Assembly (NCBI GenBank): GCA_034142505.1
Contig: JAWZDV010000021.1
Span: 1-64,000 of the forward strand
Origin: Hungatella_A sp034142505
GTDB lineage: Bacteria > Bacillota > Clostridia > Lachnospirales > Lachnospiraceae
Length of the DNA: 64,000 bases
Direction: 5' to 3'
The notes beneath the pieces were generated by a model. That model had not been told where the DNA came from and did no database searches. It saw only the letters and a list, made by a program, of their open reading frames with translations. The first letter of the stretch is position 1; every line of letters begins with the position of its first letter. A program made the position numbers and the translations under genes. Below, one piece after another: positions 18,844 through 27,053 of this stretch.

Positions 18844-19674
18844 TCATCTGGGCTGGTTTGCATTTCGGCCTGCCCGTTTCCCGTCCTCGCTCTCTTCCAT
18901 CATCTGGTATAATTTGTCGAGGGCGTTGCGGATTCCGCCTACCTCGTCGATGAGTCCGCATTTGACCGCTTCCTCCCCCACCAGAACGGTTCCCAAATCC
19001 CTGGTCAGCATCTCCGTGTTTAACATCAGCCGTTTTACCTGGTCGTAGGCGATGGCCGCATGTCCCGACACAAAGCTTAAGATCCGGTCCTGAATCATCT
19101 CAAAATACTCATACGTCTGGGACGCGCCGATCACCATACCGGTCATACGCACCGGATGGACCATCATGGTACCGGTTGGCACGATGAAGGAATAGTCGGT
19201 GGACACCGCCAGCGGCACCCCGATGGAATGGCTGCCTCCCAATACCAGCGATACCGTGGGAATGCTTAAGGACGCGATCATCTCCGCGATGGCAAGTCCC
19301 GCGTCCACATCTCCGCCGGAGGTATTTAACAGCACCAGCATGCCGTCCACGGTGTCGTTGTCCTCGATGGCGGCCAGCTGGGGCAGTACGTGGTCGTATT
19401 TGGTGGCCTTGCTGTTGCCGGAGAGGTTCTCATGGCCCTCGATCTCGCCGATGATGGATAGGAGATGGATTTTCTTTTGGCCTGCATTTTTCTCCAAGGT
19501 CATCTGGCCGTATTCTTCCAGCTTTTCGTCCTCTTTTTCCTCGATCTCTTTTTCTTTCTTTTTATCATCAGGGGATACATTTCGACTGTTTCCGCCCTGT
19601 CTGCTGCTGTTTCGCTCCTGTACGTCCTGATTCGTCTCCTGGTTTTGTTCCCCGTTTCGATAATTGTCTCTCAT
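18844..19674 (-). CDS. tepA: TepA-type ClpP-like protease
   Basis: ClpP-fold serine protease relative; Bacillus TepA (YmfB) is linked to protein export and spore-protein degradation. 276 aa. A hydrophilic, highly charged N-terminus (~1-60, Asn/Gln/Lys/Glu-rich) is followed by the ClpP fold. NTSGGDVDAGLAIAEMI, then GGSHSIGVPLAVS with the nucleophile Ser, and MMVHPV with the His, correspond to the catalytic triad region. The location directly upstream of ftsK/spoIIIE matches Bacillus and supports TepA over true ClpP. Confidence 0.88.
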   Translation of the reverse strand: MRDNYRNGEQNQETNQDVQERNSSRQGGNSRNVSPDDKKKEKEIEEKEDEKLEEYGQMTLEKNAGQKKIHLLSIIGEIEGHENLSGNSKATKYDHVLPQLAAIEDNDTVDGMLVLLNTSGGDVDAGLAIAEMIASLSIPTVSLVLGGSHSIGVPLAVSTDYSFIVPTGTMMVHPVRMTGMVIGASQTYEYFEMIQDRILSFVSGHAAIAYDQVKRLMLNTEMLTRDLGTVLVGEEAVKCGLIDEVGGIRNALDKLYQMMEESEDGKRAGRNANQPR

Positions 19675-19762
19675 CTTCCTGCTCCTTTGCTAACGAATGT
19701 TTATCATGGGTTAGTTTGTTCCGCAGAGATGAATTTATACCAAATTTTAATCGGTTCTCGTT

Positions 19763-20314
19763 TTAATAGCTGCCTTTTTTAAGAAGCTGTCTCATATAGG
19801 AAAAGGTCTGTTTCTCGCCCTTATCCCGCAGCATGTACAGAAGCGTTTCCAGCAACGCCCGTGTTTCCGGGTGAATGACGATGAAATCTTTGCTGAAATT
19901 ATAGTATTCCAGCGGACAGCTGTCGGTATAGTCCTTCCCCTTATACACCTTGGAGGCGGCAATCCGGTCCATCATCATCTCGATGACGTAACGGAGCGGC
20001 ATCTTGTGGCCCACCAGTCCCTCCTTGAAATCCAGGGAAAAATCAATCCAATATTCAAAATGATGCTTGTTCCGCCCCTTGTGGTGGAGCCAGGCCTTGG
20101 AAAAGCCCAGTTTCTCCCGCTCTGCCGCGTTGGGGCTCCGGTTGCCCTGGTAATAGCGGACGCCGGTCCAGAATTCTTCCGGGCTGTATTTGGATAAATC
20201 GTGACAGAGTCCCTGCCGGTACAGCCCTACCCGGAAGCAGTTTTTCAGTACCAGCCATTTATGTTCCGTAATTGTCACAAAATGATGCCATACTTTTGCT
20301 AATTTCATCCTCAT
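19763..20314 (-). CDS. DUF5662 family protein
   Basis: 183 aa soluble protein of a family common in Firmicutes and phages, function unknown. The conserved features are an N-terminal helix rich in His/Trp (KVWHHFVTITEHKWLV), GLCHDLSKYSPEEF (an HD-phosphohydrolase-like His-Asp pair), HHKGRNKHHFEYW and a C-terminal HPETRALLETLLYML. The His/Asp clusters suggest a metal-dependent HD-like hydrolase, but that is inference. A GAGGAATGAGG lies before the ATG. It is transcribed divergently from the cold-shock gene. Confidence 0.8.
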   Translation of the reverse strand: MRMKLAKVWHHFVTITEHKWLVLKNCFRVGLYRQGLCHDLSKYSPEEFWTGVRYYQGNRSPNAAEREKLGFSKAWLHHKGRNKHHFEYWIDFSLDFKEGLVGHKMPLRYVIEMMMDRIAASKVYKGKDYTDSCPLEYYNFSKDFIVIHPETRALLETLLYMLRDKGEKQTFSYMRQLLKKGSY

Positions 20315-20356
20315 TCCTCATTTTATTTAAAATTTTTTTATTCTATGTGAAACTAT

Positions 20357-20385
20357 TTGACAGTTTTTTCATAGTATGCTATTCT
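20357..20385 (+). promoter_or_regulatory. SigA-type promoter of cold-shock gene
   Basis: Perfect TTGACA (20357-20362), 17-bp spacer, TATTCT (20380-20385). Transcription would start near 20392, giving a ~58-nt AT-rich leader before the GGAGG of the csp gene, shorter than the ~160-nt leaders of E. coli cold-shock mRNAs. Confidence 0.7.
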
Positions 20386-20449
20386 TAGGGAAGTTGCACA
20401 GAATATGGCAGCTATACTATTATTTTTATTTTATTTTGGAGGTATCATC

Positions 20450-20653
20450 ATGAGCAGAGGTACAGTGAAGTGGTTTAACAACCAAAAAGGTTACGGTTTC
20501 ATTTCCGACGAGTCTGGAAGCGATGTATTCGTACATTATTCAGGTCTGGCCATGGACGGCTTCAAGTCCCTGGAAGAAGGCGCTACTGTCGAATTCGACG
20601 TAACTGACGGAGCCAAAGGCCCGCAGGCAATCAATGTAACCGTAGTACAATAA
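20450..20653 (+). CDS. Cold-shock RNA chaperone (CspA family)
   Basis: 67 aa OB-fold RNA/ssDNA-binding protein. RNP1 (KGYGFI) and RNP2 (VFVHY) are intact, and the N-terminus MSRGTVKWFNNQKG is canonical. The start at 20450 is set by TTTTGGAGGTATCATC; a longer frame from 20405 reads a hydrophobic leader from the 5' UTR and is rejected. It is a single-gene unit with its own strong promoter. Codon use is AT-richer than its neighbours, as is usual for abundant small proteins. Confidence 0.96.
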   Translation: MSRGTVKWFNNQKGYGFISDESGSDVFVHYSGLAMDGFKSLEEGATVEFDVTDGAKGPQAINVTVVQ

Positions 20654-20740
20654 TCATCTTACCAGTGTACCTTTTTCATTCTGTATATAAGTTATGTTTA
20701 TGTAAGAAGGAAGATATAGTGTTACACCGTACGTGATTAC

Positions 20741-20777
20741 GCAGGGGCTGCCACTGAATTTCAGTGACAGCCCCTGC
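20741..20777. terminator. 37-bp palindrome between csp and hslO
   Basis: GCAGGGGCTG and CAGCCCCTGC arms enclose CACTGAA/TTCAGTG with one C/A mismatch between the two blocks: a nearly continuous 17-bp stem with a tiny loop. It lies between convergent csp and hslO. Neither strand has a U-tract right after it, so it may be a factor-assisted or weak bidirectional terminator, or a 3'-end stability element. Confidence 0.55.
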
Positions 20778-20793
20778 TCACGTCTAAAACCGT

Positions 20794-21675
20794 CTAATGG
20801 CTGGCCTTCTGATACAGTTCTTGTAACTCTTCCACCTCAAAATTGTAATGTTTATTGCAGAAATGACAGTTAACCTCGATGGCTTTGCCGTCGTCGATCA
20901 TCTCCTGCAGATCTTTCTTACCGATGCTGATTAACGCCTTCTCCACTCTCTGCTTTTCACAGTTGCAGTAGAACCTGGTGTCCATCTTATCGGTGATTGT
21001 CAAATCGAATTCCCCAAGAATGTGCTCTAAAATCTCCTCAGGCGTGTTGCCCGCATCCAATAAGGAGGTGATGGAAGAAATCTCATTCAGCTTCGCCTCC
21101 AGACGGCTGATGATCTCCTCCGACGCCCCCGGCATCAGCTGGATGATAAAGCCGCCGGCCTGACGGACGGTATTTTCTTTATTCATCAACACCCCTAAGG
21201 CCACGGAAGTGGGAATCTGCTCCGAGGTGGCATAATAGTAAGTCAGGTCCTCGGCGATCTCGCCGCTGACTAGAATGGTCTGTCCCACATACGGCTCCTT
21301 CATGCCCGTATCCTGGATAACGCTCAGCACACCCACGCCAAGCGCACCGCCCACATCCAGCTTGCCCTGTGCATTGGGCGGAAGCATGACCGACGGGTTG
21401 AAGGCGTAGCCCTTCACATCCCCTTTGGCGTCCGCAGTCACCGTCAGACCGCCGATGGGGCCATCTCCCTGAATCTTGATGGTCAGTAAATCGTCCTCCC
21501 CCTTCATCATGGAGCCCATCATGCCGGCGGCTGTCAAAAGCCGTCCAAGGGCCGCCGTGGCCACAGGGCTTAAGTTATGGGCACCGCGGGCCTCCTCCAC
21601 CAAGTCTCTCGTTGTAGCGGCAAATGCACGGATCTCTCCGTCCGCCGCGGTTGCACGTACGATATAATCTGTCAT
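20794..21675 (-). CDS. hslO: Redox-regulated chaperone Hsp33
   Basis: Holdase chaperone activated by oxidative unfolding. 293 aa from the ATG at 21675 (MTDYIVRATA), which follows AGAGGATTGATT; the longer frame begins at a TTG two codons upstream. The C-terminal redox switch has the four zinc Cys as CNC and, about 30 residues later, CHFC. The N-terminal domain contains the family pieces LGRLLTAAGMMG and VNPSVMLPPNAQGKLDVG-like text. It is third in the SEC-C protein/methyltransferase/hslO unit. Confidence 0.96.
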   Translation of the reverse strand: MTDYIVRATAADGEIRAFAATTRDLVEEARGAHNLSPVATAALGRLLTAAGMMGSMMKGEDDLLTIKIQGDGPIGGLTVTADAKGDVKGYAFNPSVMLPPNAQGKLDVGGALGVGVLSVIQDTGMKEPYVGQTILVSGEIAEDLTYYYATSEQIPTSVALGVLMNKENTVRQAGGFIIQLMPGASEEIISRLEAKLNEISSITSLLDAGNTPEEILEHILGEFDLTITDKMDTRFYCNCEKQRVEKALISIGKKDLQEMIDDGKAIEVNCHFCNKHYNFEVEELQELYQKASH

Positions 21676-21706
21676 AATCAATCCTCTTTCTATTGGTATC
21701 TATCGG

Positions 21707-22462
21707 TTAAGCCTTGCCGTGTTCCCTGGCAATCACATAGATTCTTTCACTGTCTTCCCCCGGCGGGTTCTTCGTAAAAGCATCGTAGACAGCCACAAAT
21801 TCCATCCCGGCCTCCGCGATGGCCTGCTTGACCGTATCAATGGCGTAAGCCTTCTGGAAATGGGTCTCCTCGTATTTCCGGTAACGGCCATCCTCCTCCC
21901 GGATAAACAGTGCCAGGTCATACTCGTTGATCATGGCGTCCCGGTCGTAGTCATTTTCCCAGATGAAACTGCAGTCCTCCCGGTTCTCGGCGATGGTGCT
22001 CTCCCCCAGCAGCGCTTCATACTTGTAGACCGTGTTTAAATCAAAGATGAACACACCTTCCGGGTCTAAATAATTGTTCACCAGCTGGAATACCGTCACC
22101 AGGTCCTCATATTCCGTCACATAATTCATGGAATCGCAGATGCTGACCACCGCCCTCACCGTGCCATACAGTTCAAACTCCCGCATGTCCTGGAGGAGAT
22201 AGAGAATGTCTCTGCCGGACTCCGCCCGCTTTTCCATGGCAATCTGGAGCATCTCTTCAGAATTGTCCACGCCAATCATGTCGTAACCCATGGAAGCTAA
22301 GCATTCCGCCACGCTTCCCGTGCCACAGCCAAGCTCCAGCACAAGTCCGTCCCCCACTCCATATTCTTTCAGCAAATCCTGAAGATATGCACACCATTCC
22401 TCATAGGGAATATTGTCCATAAATGTATCATAGACCGACGCAAAACCGGTGTAGGCATCCAT
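21707..22462 (-). CDS. Class I SAM-dependent methyltransferase
   Basis: 251 aa small-molecule-type methyltransferase. The start at 22462 (MDAYTGFASVYDTFMDN) follows GATAAAGGAGAG; the longer frame runs into the upstream SEC-C gene and is rejected. The SAM-binding motif I reads VLELGCGTGS, followed by acidic IGVDNSEEM and CDSMNYV in the motif IV area. This family (YqeM-like, before hslO or SEC-C genes in Clostridia) has no assigned substrate here. It is probably co-transcribed with hslO, 31 bp downstream. Confidence 0.88.
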   Translation of the reverse strand: MDAYTGFASVYDTFMDNIPYEEWCAYLQDLLKEYGVGDGLVLELGCGTGSVAECLASMGYDMIGVDNSEEMLQIAMEKRAESGRDILYLLQDMREFELYGTVRAVVSICDSMNYVTEYEDLVTVFQLVNNYLDPEGVFIFDLNTVYKYEALLGESTIAENREDCSFIWENDYDRDAMINEYDLALFIREEDGRYRKYEETHFQKAYAIDTVKQAIAEAGMEFVAVYDAFTKNPPGEDSERIYVIAREHGKA

Positions 22463-22551
22463 CTGCTTCTCTCCTTTATCTGTTCCTGTGATAAAGAAAG
22501 CAGAACGCTTCCTGTCCGCGCCCTGCTTTCCGTTAATGTCTGCTCTTTTGA

Positions 22552-23061
22552 TTACTGGTTTTTCCCGCAGCACTTTTTGTACTTCAAGCCGCTGCCGCAT
22601 GGACACGGGTCGTTTCTGCCGACCTTCGGTCCCTTGACGATGGTGCCGGATTTCTTCTGCTCCTTGTAAAGCTCTTTTCTCTTCTCCTCCGGCAGAATCT
22701 CCTCCCACATCGGCAGGTTGTAGAGCCAGTCAGCCTTGGCCTCCACCATATTGTAGTATAATTTCTCCGGGTCAATCTCGATCTTCACCACGGTGTCCTC
22801 TTCCATGGTATCAATCGGGTTCTCGTAGCCCTTCAGACTCTCGTTGATGCCGTCTAAGAATCCGGTCATGATGAGAACTTCCGTCTCATACTTGTCCGCC
22901 AGTTCCTTCACCGTTCCCTCGATCACTTCTGTGGGATTCGATAAAATCTTCTCGTAGATCCCCTTTTCAATCGTAAAATAACCAGCCCAGAAATTCTCTT
23001 TCTCTTTATCGTCCAGGCCCTCACCGTAAGCCAGATTTCTCCATGTCTCTAAAATCGCCAT
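22552..23061 (-). CDS. SEC-C zinc-motif protein
   Basis: 169 aa. The body (1-~140) is acidic and helical and I do not recognise it beyond similar hypothetical Clostridial proteins. The C-terminus has the SEC-C metal-binding motif NDPCPCGSGLKYKKCCG, as in SecA and YecA-type proteins, where it binds zinc and contacts SecB or ribosomes. No SecA motor is present. The start at 23061 follows AGAGGATGGAG. It has its own promoter and heads the unit that includes the methyltransferase and hslO. Confidence 0.85.
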   Translation of the reverse strand: MAILETWRNLAYGEGLDDKEKENFWAGYFTIEKGIYEKILSNPTEVIEGTVKELADKYETEVLIMTGFLDGINESLKGYENPIDTMEEDTVVKIEIDPEKLYYNMVEAKADWLYNLPMWEEILPEEKRKELYKEQKKSGTIVKGPKVGRNDPCPCGSGLKYKKCCGKNQ

Positions 23062-23109
23062 AGTTGTTCTCCATCCTCTTTCTTTTGATTCAAATACAAA
23101 CTCCTATAT

Positions 23110-23138
23110 AGTATATAACAAGTCCGTCCATTTTGCAA
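23110..23138 (-). promoter_or_regulatory. SigA-type promoter of SEC-C/MT/hslO unit
   Basis: TTGCAA (23133-23138), 17-bp spacer, TATACT (23110-23115). It lies between the small-RNA terminator and the SEC-C gene, so that gene does not depend on readthrough from the upstream RNA. Confidence 0.6.
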
Positions 23139-23173
23139 AATGTTTTTTCAAATCATCTCGCCGGGTGATCCGT

Positions 23174-23277
23174 AAAAAAATCAGGCCCACCTGCATTGCC
23201 GCAGATGAGCCTGGTTAAAAGGGGAGGATAAGTATTAATTTTTTTCTTTGGTGTATGTTGATAGTATAGGCCGATTT
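23174..23277 (-). ncRNA. Candidate ~100-nt small RNA with C-rich motif
   Basis: A stand-alone unit with no ORF. The promoter TTGATG-18 bp-TATAAC lies at 23284-23313. The transcript would start near 23277 and end at an intrinsic terminator: a 13-bp stem (23182-23213) that pairs fully on this strand through two G-U pairs, then seven U (23174-23180). On the opposite strand those two pairs become A-C mismatches, so the terminator is strand-specific. The single-stranded middle contains UAUCCUCCCCUUUU, complementary to Shine-Dalgarno sequences and like the C-rich motifs of Firmicute trans-acting sRNAs such as RsaE/RoxS. Its identity is inference; expression is untested. Confidence 0.5.
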
Positions 23278-23344
23278 TCGAAAGTTATACACACAAATCC
23301 AAATAATCATCAAAATTTTAAATTTGACCGGAATGGGAATTAGG

Positions 23345-23373
23345 TTGCAAAGAAGGGACAACTATTATAAAAT
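23345..23373 (+). promoter_or_regulatory. Probable promoter of PPi-PFK gene
   Basis: TTGCAA (23345-23350), 17-bp spacer, TAAAAT (23368-23373), about 25 bp before the AAAAAGGAG ribosome site of the PFK gene. An alternative TTGACC at 23324-23329 has no well-spaced -10 box. Confidence 0.45.
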
Positions 23374-23404
23374 AGAAACGCACATCAAAAAGGAGTACAA
23401 ACAT

Positions 23405-24625
23405 ATGAAAAAAAATATTATCGTTGGGCAATCCGGCGGACCGACTGCGGTGATCAATGCAAGTCTCTACGGGGTTGTCTGTGAGGGAAAGAACCATCCG
23501 GAGAGCATCGGTCATGTCTATGGCATGATTCATGGAATTGAAGGATTCTTAAAAGATATGTATATGGACCTTGGCAATGATCTATCTTCCGAGGAGCTAG
23601 AGCTTGTAAAGCTGACCCCGGCCGCCTACCTCGGCTCCTGCCGGTTTAAGCTGCCGGAGGATTTCACCTCCCCTGTCTACGTCACCTTATTTGAGAAACT
23701 GGAAGCGTTAAACATCGGATACTTCTTCTATATTGGCGGCAATGATTCCATGGACACCGTCAGCAAGCTGTCCCGCTGCGCGTCCAGATTAAAGAGTTCC
23801 ATCCGGTTTGTGGGAATCCCCAAAACCATTGACAATGATTTAATTCATACCGACCACACCCCCGGCTACGGAAGCGCAGCCAAGTATGTGGCATCTACCG
23901 TCCGTGAGATTGTGCTGGATTCCTCCGTGTACCAGCAGCCGGCCGTCACCATCGTGGAACTGATGGGACGCCACGCCGGGTGGCTGACAGCCGCCAGCGT
24001 GCTGGCCCGAACAGAGGAACTTCAAAATCCTATGCTCATCTATCTCCCGGAATCCAATTTTGAATTCAAACAGTTCAGCAGAGATTTAAAAGCGGCCCTG
24101 GCAAAAAGTCCCAGCGTGATTGTCTGCGTGTCGGAGGGAATTTCCGATTCCAGCGGACGGCTGATCTGCGAGTATGCCGATGAAGCCCGGGTGGACAACT
24201 TCGGCCATAAGATGCTGGCCGGCTGCGGCAAGGTGCTGGAGAACTTCGTGAGAAACCACTTCGGCATCAAGGCCCGCTCCGTGGAACTGAATGTGAGTCA
24301 GCGGTGCTCCGGCATGGTGGCCTCCCTGGCCGATGTGGAGGAAGCCTCCATGGCTGGTATCTTTGGCGTCCGGGCGGCATTAGACGGCGCCACCGGCATG
24401 ATGGCAGCCTTGAAGCGCCAGCCGGGAGAAGAATATGGGATTCAGTATCACTTAGTGGATGTCAACGAGGTCTGCAACAAGGAGAAATCCTTCCCAACGG
24501 AGTGGATCACCGGACATGGAACCGATATCAGCGAAGAGTTTCTGTCCTACGTTCTGCCTCTGATCCAGGGCGAAGTGCCCCGCCCTATGAAGGACGGTCT
24601 TCCGCGCTACTGCTTCCGCCGCTGA
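23405..24625 (+). CDS. pfp: 6-phosphofructokinase, probably PPi-dependent
   Basis: Phosphorylates fructose-6-phosphate to the 1,6-bisphosphate. 406 aa from the ATG at 23405 (MKKNIIVGQSGGPTAVIN) behind AAAAAGGAG; an in-frame extension to 23324 overlaps the promoter. The phosphoryl-donor loop reads GGNDSMDT instead of the GGDG of ATP enzymes, and PKTIDND has Lys where ATP-PFKs have Gly. Both mark the pyrophosphate-type clade, which includes long-chain ATP/PPi variants, so donor choice is inferred. It is monocistronic, with its own promoter and a strong terminator. Confidence 0.9.
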   Translation: MKKNIIVGQSGGPTAVINASLYGVVCEGKNHPESIGHVYGMIHGIEGFLKDMYMDLGNDLSSEELELVKLTPAAYLGSCRFKLPEDFTSPVYVTLFEKLEALNIGYFFYIGGNDSMDTVSKLSRCASRLKSSIRFVGIPKTIDNDLIHTDHTPGYGSAAKYVASTVREIVLDSSVYQQPAVTIVELMGRHAGWLTAASVLARTEELQNPMLIYLPESNFEFKQFSRDLKAALAKSPSVIVCVSEGISDSSGRLICEYADEARVDNFGHKMLAGCGKVLENFVRNHFGIKARSVELNVSQRCSGMVASLADVEEASMAGIFGVRAALDGATGMMAALKRQPGEEYGIQYHLVDVNEVCNKEKSFPTEWITGHGTDISEEFLSYVLPLIQGEVPRPMKDGLPRYCFRR

Positions 24626-24641
24626 GTGGAAGCTGTACTAT

Positions 24642-24702
24642 AAAAAGCCGGTATCCGGATATCGACAGCTTCTGTCTTCTCCGGATACCGGCCTTCTTTT
24701 TT
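24642..24702. terminator. Bidirectional terminator, pfp/SpoIID gene
   Basis: A 14-bp stem, AGCCGGTATCCGGA with its complement, encloses a ~24-nt loop. It is followed by CTTTTTT on the plus strand and, read the other way, by GGCTTTTTATA. It sits between the convergent PFK (stop 24625) and SpoIID-type (stop 24714) genes and can serve both. Confidence 0.9.
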
Positions 24703-24713
24703 ACAACTCTTCT

Positions 24714-27053
24714 CTAACTGGCTCCTATCTCCTCCACAACCGCTCCGCTGAAAAATGCCGTCAGGATATCCTTGTAATTCATCCCATTCTTCGCCATCCC
24801 CTGGGCGCCATTCTGGCTCATGCCCACGCCGTGGCCATAGCCGCCGCCATAGATGGTAAAGGTCGTCACATTCTCCGCATCCGGCTCCCCGCGCTCAATC
24901 GCAATAAACGCGCTGGGTATCGTATCGGAACCAGTCATCGTCTTCCCGTCATTCTTGGTGATCACCAGCTCCGGATTTCCCAGAATCTGGCGGATCTGTC
25001 CCTGCCCCGAGATGGTCTTCACACCACCGGTTCCCTCAATCTCCAAAGTCTTCCCAATTCCTCCGGCTCCCCGTTCCTTCATCGTCACCTTGGTGATGGT
25101 TCCAATATCATTCACCTTCTGTTCCAGCTGTCTGCTGGTGATGGCAGTCCGCCACCGATACAGGGCAAAGCCGGACTCGTAGGAGGGATAGGTCGTGTTC
25201 TTGATAAAGTCGGCAAACACCACATTGCTTGTCAAATCCAGGTCAACCGCCTTCTCCGACACGGACACACTCTGTAAATACGGCACCGTGCTCAAATCCG
25301 CTCCCCAGATGGTTCCGTCTGTCGTCACCCCGCAGGAGGTGGAGAAATAATAGGCTTCCAGCACCGCCCCCTCATACTGCAGAAGCTTTCCGTAGGTCTC
25401 ATTGACCGCCGTGTCCGTATTGGCGTCCGTCATCACATTGTTGTACACCTGGAATCTGGTGCTGTCATCCACATGGGCGCCGTACTGCCGGTAGCTGTTG
25501 CCCCGGATCTGCCGGTACGCGTAGGTTCTGGCACAGACCGCCTGGGCTTTCAATGCCTCCGTCGCATAGCTGGCCGGCATCTCGCTGGGAACCACCCGCT
25601 TTAAGTAATCCTCCAGGTAAAGCTCATTGACCAGCACCAGACCTTCCTCCTCCCTCTTCACTTCCAGCCGTCCCGGATATACCGGAATCCCCTGGGCGCG
25701 CTCGATGGAGTTCACCGCGATTCCCCGCAGATCATCCGAGGACTTGATGATGATACGCCCGTCATCCAGCCGTTTGTCATCCATGGCAAAGGTAATACTC
25801 TCCCCTGCTGAGACCTTCGTCTCCTTCTCGTCAATCACCAGCGTCGCATCGCTCTCCGGCGTCAAGGTAATGCTGTCGTGGAACAGAGAATGGAAGCCCG
25901 TATCCATCACCAGCACGCGGATGGTCTCCGCGTCAAACTGGCGCACGCTCAAAGCCGCGCACAGCTTCCCGTCCGCCACCACAAACTCCTGAATATCGTA
26001 CCCCACCAGAATATCCGATTTCTGCTGCTGCCGGAACTCCCCGTATATTTTATAGACAGAGAAATTATCATCCAGCGGCACCGCCCCGTAGCCCTCAATC
26101 TCAATGGAGCCGTCCTTCACCTCCAGTACCTTTCCGGTGATCTTCTCCTTTTTTAACACTACTTTTTTTACTTTCCCGCCGGATAAATGAAGATCCGCAA
26201 CCATGTTGCCCATCTCCCCCGGCTTCTTCAGTTCTTTCTTCAAGTCAAACTGTCTCGTGATGGTTCCCACATAACCTTCTAACGTCTTCTCCGTGGCGGA
26301 TTTCAGCCAGATATTGCGGTACACCACCTCCTCCGACACCAGGCTCTCCACCCGGATCAGTTCTTTTCCGCGCATCAGCACGGCAATCTCGCTGTCTATG
26401 TAGGAATCCAGGCTCAGGCCCTCAAACCCCAGGGTGCCCTCGCTGGTATAAGCCGTCCAGGCCGCCGCCCCGTCCACATTGAGAGGCGTTCCGTAGACGA
26501 GAATCTGTTTTCTCTCCACCGCCCCCTCCGTGTCCGCCACCTTTCGCATCTCATCGTAAAGCAGCCACCACTGGTCCTTTGGAAAATGCTTTTTCCGGTT
26601 CCCCTTCGTCACCTTCACCAGACTCCCAAGGCTCTCCGACATCCGCGTGGCCAGCGCCCCGGCCTCCTCGTAGGTCAGCCAGCCTTCCGCCGTCTTTTCC
26701 TCCGCCGGAACCATATCCGTGGTCAGGAGCTCCTGGCGGTATAAATAATCCATATATTTGACATACCACTGGCTTTTTGCCTTTTCAGGAAAATACGAAA
26801 CCTCCGCCCTGGCCTGTTCCCGGCATTCCTCCGCCGTGGTCATGGTAAGGGCCGCCGCCTTGCAGGCCGCCGCCCTGGAGATTCCGTCCCGTTCCGGCTC
26901 GCTGACAATGATCACCACAATCAGCACCAGAACTACCACGGGAATCCCAATCAGCCACGCCAGAGTCCTGTTCCTGCTGCCGGCTCTTCTGATACCGGAC
27001 TTTTTACTTCTGGAATTATTTCTGGAATTTCTGCTTTTAATGTTCTCCCTCAT
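24714..27053 (-). CDS. SpoIID/LytB-domain protein
   Basis: Membrane-anchored cell-wall protein related to the SpoIID lytic transglycosylase that acts in engulfment. 779 aa from the ATG at 27053 (MRENIKSRN; AAGGAG only 3 nt away); an ATG at 27101 with AAGGACG is an alternative. A basic N-tail is followed by a TM anchor (~31-52). The long middle region (~60-430) has no motif I recognise. The C-terminal SpoIID domain carries YLKRVVPSEMPASY, ALKAQAVCARTYA, FSTSCGVT and GHGVGMSQNGAQGMA. True SpoIID is ~340 aa, so this is a longer relative that may act outside sporulation. It overlaps the 3' end of the upstream permease gene. Confidence 0.88.
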   Translation of the reverse strand: MRENIKSRNSRNNSRSKKSGIRRAGSRNRTLAWLIGIPVVVLVLIVVIIVSEPERDGISRAAACKAAALTMTTAEECREQARAEVSYFPEKAKSQWYVKYMDYLYRQELLTTDMVPAEEKTAEGWLTYEEAGALATRMSESLGSLVKVTKGNRKKHFPKDQWWLLYDEMRKVADTEGAVERKQILVYGTPLNVDGAAAWTAYTSEGTLGFEGLSLDSYIDSEIAVLMRGKELIRVESLVSEEVVYRNIWLKSATEKTLEGYVGTITRQFDLKKELKKPGEMGNMVADLHLSGGKVKKVVLKKEKITGKVLEVKDGSIEIEGYGAVPLDDNFSVYKIYGEFRQQQKSDILVGYDIQEFVVADGKLCAALSVRQFDAETIRVLVMDTGFHSLFHDSITLTPESDATLVIDEKETKVSAGESITFAMDDKRLDDGRIIIKSSDDLRGIAVNSIERAQGIPVYPGRLEVKREEEGLVLVNELYLEDYLKRVVPSEMPASYATEALKAQAVCARTYAYRQIRGNSYRQYGAHVDDSTRFQVYNNVMTDANTDTAVNETYGKLLQYEGAVLEAYYFSTSCGVTTDGTIWGADLSTVPYLQSVSVSEKAVDLDLTSNVVFADFIKNTTYPSYESGFALYRWRTAITSRQLEQKVNDIGTITKVTMKERGAGGIGKTLEIEGTGGVKTISGQGQIRQILGNPELVITKNDGKTMTGSDTIPSAFIAIERGEPDAENVTTFTIYGGGYGHGVGMSQNGAQGMAKNGMNYKDILTAFFSGAVVEEIGAS

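Noticed and set aside
23318..23533. 71-codon minus-strand frame overlapping the PFK start.
   Set aside because: Opposes the 5' end of a clear PFK gene, has no ribosome site, and crosses the promoters of both strands.
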